The notes under the pieces were generated by a model. That model saw only the letters and a program-made list of their open reading frames with translations, was not told the DNA's origin and searched no databases. From JAHRAH01 sp051009015 (GTDB taxonomy: Bacteria > Pseudomonadota > Gammaproteobacteria > Tethybacterales > Persebacteraceae): a stretch of 10,407 nucleotides of DNA. The stretch is taken from positions 1-10,407 of the forward strand of contig JBPCWZ010000045.1 of the NCBI GenBank assembly GCA_051009015.1. Reading direction: 5' to 3'. A program made the position numbers and the translations under genes. Position 1 is the first letter of the stretch; each line of letters opens with the position of its first letter. Shown here piece by piece: positions 7,675-10,407 of the stretch.

Positions 7675-7694
7675 ATTCCCGCTTTCGCGGGAAT
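7675..7694 (-). repeat. dRS3-like palindrome, copy 2 (inverted)
   Basis: ATTCCC, GCTTTCGC, GGGAAT. The flanks (GG to the left, GACG to the right) show it is inverted relative to copy 1. With copy 1 it bounds the 152-base element. Confidence 0.8.
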
Positions 7695-7704
7695 GACGGG
7701 GGTT

Positions 7705-7724
7705 TTTTCCGCAAAAGCGGGAAT
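7705..7724 (+). repeat. Degenerate dRS3-like palindrome, copy 3
   Basis: TTTTCC, GCAAAAGC, GGGAAT. The spacing matches the other copies but the left arm has decayed. It starts ten bases after copy 2. Confidence 0.6.
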
Positions 7725-7825
7725 CTGATGGCGGCGGATGGGCGGCGATATGTTATAACGCCATTGACGGCAAGCACAAGTGCCTGACTTGCGACAGGGA
7801 CGGCAAGCGGCGGTTTTCCAATGAC

Positions 7826-7845
7826 ATTCCGGCTTAAGCGGGAAT
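7826..7845 (+). repeat. dRS3-like palindrome, copy 4
   Basis: ATTCCG, GCTTAAGC, GGGAAT, with one change in the left arm and a self-complementary core. It lies 22 bases beyond the ankyrin gene stop (on the minus strand), where a stem could also protect the mRNA end or help stop transcription. Confidence 0.7.
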
Positions 7846-7867
7846 CTACACACCGCCGACAATGCCG

Positions 7868-8290
7868 CTAACCGCCCTGCTCTTCCATCATTTCCCTCAA
7901 AGTGCGCACGGTATCGCTGCTTTGGCTATGCGATTCTTCGGCACAATCCAACGGCATTTTTTCGTCATCATTGCGAGCATGCACATCCGCCCCCGCCTTG
8001 ATAAGGGCGCGAACCGTTTCGGCTTTACCTTGCATTGCCGCAAAATGCAAAGGCGTGTATCCGTCCCTGTCTTTGGCGTTAACATACTCCTTTGCCGTTC
8101 CAAGGACGCACACAACTTTTGTGCAACCGTGAAAAGCCGCCACATGCATGGGCGTCCTGCCAAGGTCATCTTGCTTTTCAATGTCCGCCCCGCCGCCAAC
8201 CAAGCGGCTAACTTCTGCGACATTGCCGACTTCCGCCGCTTTATGCAACGGATACCTATTGCCATTATTGGCGTATGTGTAAAACATCAT
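7868..8290 (-). CDS. Small ankyrin-repeat protein, coupled to the lipoprotein gene
   Basis: The 140 residues hold about three and a half ankyrin repeats: 10-42 (PLHKAAEVGN), 43-75 (TPMHVAAFHG), 76-108 (TPLHFAAMQG ... GADVHARND) and a decayed fourth at 109-138 (MPLDCAEE). Ankyrin repeats bind other proteins, and no catalytic domain is present. There is no signal peptide or membrane segment, so it is probably cytoplasmic. Its ATG shares one base with the stop codon of the upstream lipoprotein gene (TAATG), and GGAGGG lies seven bases before it, so translation is coupled and the two proteins likely work together. A second ATG follows directly. The partner and function are unknown. The ankyrin call is firm; any role as an inhibitor, chaperone or immunity protein for its neighbour is speculation. 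Confidence 0.9.
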   Translation of the reverse strand: MMFYTYANNGNRYPLHKAAEVGNVAEVSRLVGGGADIEKQDDLGRTPMHVAAFHGCTKVVCVLGTAKEYVNAKDRDGYTPLHFAAMQGKAETVRALIKAGADVHARNDDEKMPLDCAEESHSQSSDTVRTLREMMEEQGG

Positions 8291-9672
8291 TACAGTTCCC
8301 TCCGGTATTGTAAATGGAATTCTGCAGTGTCGTTATGACTGCGGAATTGGAATTCGGTTTGTTTTGTCGCTTGCCAATGCACGGCGGCGGCATTTTTGCC
8401 CTTGCCGTCAAAATGCATCGGGCGACCAAATGACGCTGTCCAATCATTAAAGCGAAAGCCAACCCTGCCGCCGGATATTGGAATATCGGCAAACATAAAG
8501 CCGTTTTGCCGCAGGGAAGTAATGCCGGATTCGTATTCGGCAAATGCCATTCCATCGTCCAAGACGGAATGCTCTAACCGCAAACGCCCCCACCAAGTAT
8601 CAAGGAATTCCCGCCCCTTTGCGTGCGATACCATTGCGGCGGCATTCCAATCTTCCGCTTTCCATTTATGACGGACGCCAAACTGCCGATAGCCGCCGCC
8701 GTCCAAACCGGTGACAAAAGCCGCGAAGTTGCCGACATCTACGGCGTTTTCGCTTTGGCAGTTGCTAACGGCATAAAACGGCGCACTTTCGCATTCGCCA
8801 TTGTCGCGGCGGTAGGTTTGGTCGGGGAATGCCAAAACAATATCATACCGAGGCGTACCTGTGGGTCCGCCATCACTAAAATAATCTATAAAGCAACCGA
8901 CACCAACTAATTCTTGGACGCATACTCGCCGCAATGCCGCTTCCTTTTTGTAGATGGTCACACGATTTGTCCGCATGCCAGGAATAGACAAACAATTACT
9001 GCTGCCGGGGGGGATACAGACACGACTAGTACTCCTATATGTACAACTCACTACTTGATATCGCGATTGACCGCCAATGCCAGCATATCCCGTGACCGCT
9101 AAACCATCAAAAACGCAATCACGCCCCAAGCGGACAAAATAAACACGCTCCCTAACCACCGTTCCGGCAAAAGTAGTTGCAACACCGCCAAAGCCACCAA
9201 AACCTCCATGTTGCGACTCGCTTAGCGTGTAGGTAATATCTTGCAAATATGAGGGCGCGGTCAAATTCAAATGGTCGGAGCCGCCGGGGGAAATAATGCT
9301 GCGGGGGGCGGTTGCCGAAATAGAAGTCCCGTTAAGTGCTAAATACCGCGCATTGGCACTGCCGGAAGTGTTAACAGTTAGCGTGGCCATATTAGCATTA
9401 GTGTCGGAAAGCATGACATTCCAGTATTCTACCCGATGCCCATCTGTCGTTATCGGCGGTGCAGGTATAGTTCTTGGTCCTGCTGAACTTCCGCCGCCGC
9501 CGCCGCCGCCGCCGCCGCAACCCATCAAAAGCCCGATAGCGAAAATGACGGCGGGCAAAAAGCCAAAACCGCCGCTTTTGCCGCTACCATTATGCGCCGC
9601 CAAAGCGGGCAAGATGAAAAGCAAGCCGCCAGCGGCGAGCAATGCCATTATAAGAATTTCCGCATTTTCCAT
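8290..9672 (-). CDS. Candidate surface lipoprotein with poly-Gly linker, Cys-rich centre and barrel-like C-terminus
   Basis: A 460-residue protein of no family I recognise. Residues 5-26 are hydrophobic. A second hydrophobic stretch (37-51) ends LLMGC, a lipobox-like site with Cys52, followed by nine glycines. Residues 70-180 are rich in Thr, Ser and Asn, as in exported beta domains. Residues 186-305 contain eight cysteines (186, 210, 219, 227, 251, 260, 294, 305), which would suit four disulfides outside the cytoplasm. From about 325 to 460 the sequence shows short alternating polar/non-polar strands (FGVRHKW, WGRLRLEHSV, GMAFAEYESGI, GRVGFRFND, EFHLQYRREL), resembling part of an outer-membrane barrel or an autotransporter end, though it does not end in Phe. 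The acidic N-terminus is odd for a signal peptide, so a two-helix membrane anchor is an alternative. AAGGGG six bases before the ATG supports the start. The ankyrin gene follows, coupled. Confidence 0.72.
   Translation of the reverse strand: MENAEILIMALLAAGGLLFILPALAAHNGSGKSGGFGFLPAVIFAIGLLMGCGGGGGGGGGSSAGPRTIPAPPITTDGHRVEYWNVMLSDTNANMATLTVNTSGSANARYLALNGTSISATAPRSIISPGGSDHLNLTAPSYLQDITYTLSESQHGGFGGFGGVATTFAGTVVRERVYFVRLGRDCVFDGLAVTGYAGIGGQSRYQVVSCTYRSTSRVCIPPGSSNCLSIPGMRTNRVTIYKKEAALRRVCVQELVGVGCFIDYFSDGGPTGTPRYDIVLAFPDQTYRRDNGECESAPFYAVSNCQSENAVDVGNFAAFVTGLDGGGYRQFGVRHKWKAEDWNAAAMVSHAKGREFLDTWWGRLRLEHSVLDDGMAFAEYESGITSLRQNGFMFADIPISGGRVGFRFNDWTASFGRPMHFDGKGKNAAAVHWQATKQTEFQFRSHNDTAEFHLQYRREL
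8298..8303 (-). promoter_or_regulatory. Strong Shine-Dalgarno of the ankyrin gene, inside the lipoprotein gene
   Basis: GGAGGG lies seven bases before the ATG at 8290 and inside the last codons of the upstream gene. With the TAATG overlap it is a standard arrangement for coupled translation. Confidence 0.75.
9490..9516 (-). repeat. (GGC)8 trinucleotide tract encoding poly-glycine
   Basis: Eight GGC codons and one GGA follow the Cys52 codon of the lipoprotein gene. The repeat can change in copy number by slippage without shifting the frame, altering only the length of the linker between the lipid anchor and the outer domains. Confidence 0.8.
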
Positions 9673-9678
9673 CGTTTT

Positions 9679-9684
9679 CCCCTT
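9679..9684 (-). promoter_or_regulatory. Shine-Dalgarno of the lipoprotein gene
   Basis: The minus strand reads AAGGGG, six bases, then the ATG at 9672. This fixes the start upstream of both hydrophobic segments. Confidence 0.55.
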
Positions 9685-9730
9685 GTGTCAATGTCTTTTG
9701 CAGCAAGCAACCCGCCCGCCGACAACCGCC

Positions 9731-9736
9731 ATTATA
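9731..9736 (-). promoter_or_regulatory. Candidate -10 element for the lipoprotein-ankyrin pair
   Basis: TATAAT overlaps the rpe stop codon. Transcription from it would begin near 9724 and leave a leader of about 50 bases before the ATG at 9672. The -35 region is poor (ATCTTT at 17 bases), so this is only a candidate. Read-through from rpe is equally possible. Confidence 0.35.
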
Positions 9737-10407
9737 CACAACCCGCGGCGCGCAAAGATGCGATGGCGGCGCCATAATCCGCCGCGCCGAAGATGGCATT
9801 TCCGGCGACAAGCACATCGGCATCGGCGCATTGTTTTGCCGTTTGCGCGTTAATGCCGCCATCCACTTGCAGCATTATTTTTTTGCCGCTCTTGTCGCCG
9901 CCCGCAAAAGCATCGGTCATCTTGCGCGCCGCCGCTATCTTCGGCGCAACGGAAGAGATAAAAGATTGCCCGCCAAAACCGGGATTGACGGTCATCAGCA
10001 AAACCAAATCGGCAAGCGGCAAAAGATGCAAAGCCGCATCAAGCGGAGTCGCCGGATTTAGCGCAATGCCGCAGCGCATTCCCGCCCCTACAATGGCGGC
10101 GGCGGTGCGATGCGGATGACGGCTGGCTTCGGGATGAAAAGTCAGCCGGTCGGCGCCCGCATCGGCAAAGGGTTGTATCAGATTATCCACCGGCGCGGTC
10201 ATCAAATGCGCATCCAAAAAGGCGTTTGCCGTTTGCGGGTGTTGGCGCAAAGCGCGGCAGACGCCGGCGCCAAAAGTCAGATTGGGGACATAATGATTAT
10301 CCATCACATCCAGATGAAGCCAGTCCGCGCCCGCCGCCAAAACCGCATGCGCCTCTTCGCCGAGCCGGGCGATATCGGCGGCAAGCAAACTTGCGGCGAC
10401 AAGGGCG
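9732..10407 (-). CDS. rpe: Ribulose-phosphate 3-epimerase (5' end outside window)
   Basis: It interconverts ribulose 5-phosphate and xylulose 5-phosphate in the pentose phosphate pathway (cytoplasm). The frame is open to the right edge: codons before the TTG at 10388 read ALVAAS, continuing into LLAADIARLGEE, which matches the usual APSILAADFARLG start of the family, so the TTG is internal and only a few N-terminal residues are missing. Family motifs seen are WLHLDVMDNHYVPNLTFG, DAHLM, FHPEAS, GIALNPATPL, LLMTVNPGFGGQSF (phosphate and active-site loop), QVDGGIN and VAGNAIFG, with the metal-binding His and Asp residues in place. It ends in TAA at 9732-9734. Its usual neighbour gph lies about 2.3 kb downstream, beyond the accessory pair. 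Confidence 0.96.
   Translation of the reverse strand, partial: ALVAASLLAADIARLGEEAHAVLAAGADWLHLDVMDNHYVPNLTFGAGVCRALRQHPQTANAFLDAHLMTAPVDNLIQPFADAGADRLTFHPEASRHPHRTAAAIVGAGMRCGIALNPATPLDAALHLLPLADLVLLMTVNPGFGGQSFISSVAPKIAAARKMTDAFAGGDKSGKKIMLQVDGGINAQTAKQCADADVLVAGNAIFGAADYGAAIASLRAAGCV

Larger units (their letters stand above)
7547..7698. mobile_element. 152-base inverted-repeat element (MITE-like / Neisseria NIME-like)
   Basis: The two ends are inverted copies of a 28-base sequence (7547-7574 and 7671-7698) that match at 26 positions, each holding a 20-base dRS3-like palindrome. Inside are two further perfect hairpins (7576-7598 and 7649-7668). There is no reading frame with protein features. 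Known analogues are the dRS3 and RS mosaics of Neisseria and similar repeats whose translations give WIPACAGMT or SFPRKRES in misannotated ORFs. No target-site duplication is evident, so movement by a transposase is an inference. The repeats fill most of the 393-base gap between the ankyrin gene and gph. Confidence 0.6.

Noticed and set aside
7551..7845. CRISPR array
   Set aside because: There are only four palindromes, of mixed orientation, with unequal spacings of 104, 10 and 101 bases. The units are dRS3-like, not CRISPR repeats.
7449..7862. Minus- and plus-strand open frames across the repeat cluster
   Set aside because: Their products contain VIPAKAGIQ and SFPRKRES, well-known false translations of this repeat type.
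7868..9672. Toxin-immunity pair
   Set aside because: No toxin domain is visible in the 460-residue protein, and the ankyrin protein alone does not show immunity. Coupling supports a shared job but not this one.
9686..9691. TTGACA as a -35 box for the lipoprotein gene
   Set aside because: A matching -10 would fall inside the coding region and reads GAAAAT. Transcription would begin after the start codon.
9732..10388. TTG at 10388 as the rpe start
   Set aside because: The frame continues to the window edge and the residues before it match the conserved N-terminus of the family.

Overview
The window looks like a chromosomal segment of a Gram-negative bacterium, most likely a proteobacterium. 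The enzymes resemble proteobacterial orthologues, rpe and gph lie close together as in many beta- and gammaproteobacteria, and there is a candidate lipoprotein with a C-terminal part like an outer-membrane barrel. The core genes are G+C rich by hand count of sampled lines (about 67% in lines of gltX and rpe). I cannot name the genus.

Layout, left to right. Bases 1-86 hold the last 27 codons of a plus-strand gene that I cannot identify securely. A possible hairpin terminator (105-138) separates it from the convergent minus-strand block. Every other gene is on the minus strand, so transcription runs right to left: rpe (5' end beyond the right edge), a 460-residue candidate surface lipoprotein, a small ankyrin-repeat protein whose start overlaps the lipoprotein stop, a 393-base intergenic stretch packed with palindromic repeats, gph, an ABC transporter ATPase, serS, gltX, and last a 1034-residue single-chain restriction-modification enzyme.

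The block from gph to the restriction enzyme is very tight (gaps of 14, 3, 41 and 7 bases) and can be read as one operon of housekeeping genes with the restriction-modification gene at its tail. The lipoprotein and ankyrin genes form their own translationally coupled pair, placed between rpe and gph. Because rpe and gph are direct neighbours in many relatives, this pair plus the repeat cluster looks like an accessory insertion. The Cys-rich centre of the lipoprotein is also poorer in G+C (82 of 180 bases in 8881-9060).

Most interesting points: (1) the coupled lipoprotein and ankyrin pair, of unknown function; (2) four 20-base dRS3-like palindromes (six bases, eight-base core, six bases) in 295 bases, two of them forming the ends of a 152-base element that resembles a miniature transposable element; (3) TATAAT-like hexamers 6-8 bases before three start codons that lack a good Shine-Dalgarno sequence, suggesting leaderless or near-leaderless mRNAs; (4) an unusual insertion and altered motifs in GltX; (5) a compact type ISP-like restriction-modification enzyme without a helicase domain. 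No tRNA, rRNA or CRISPR array was seen.
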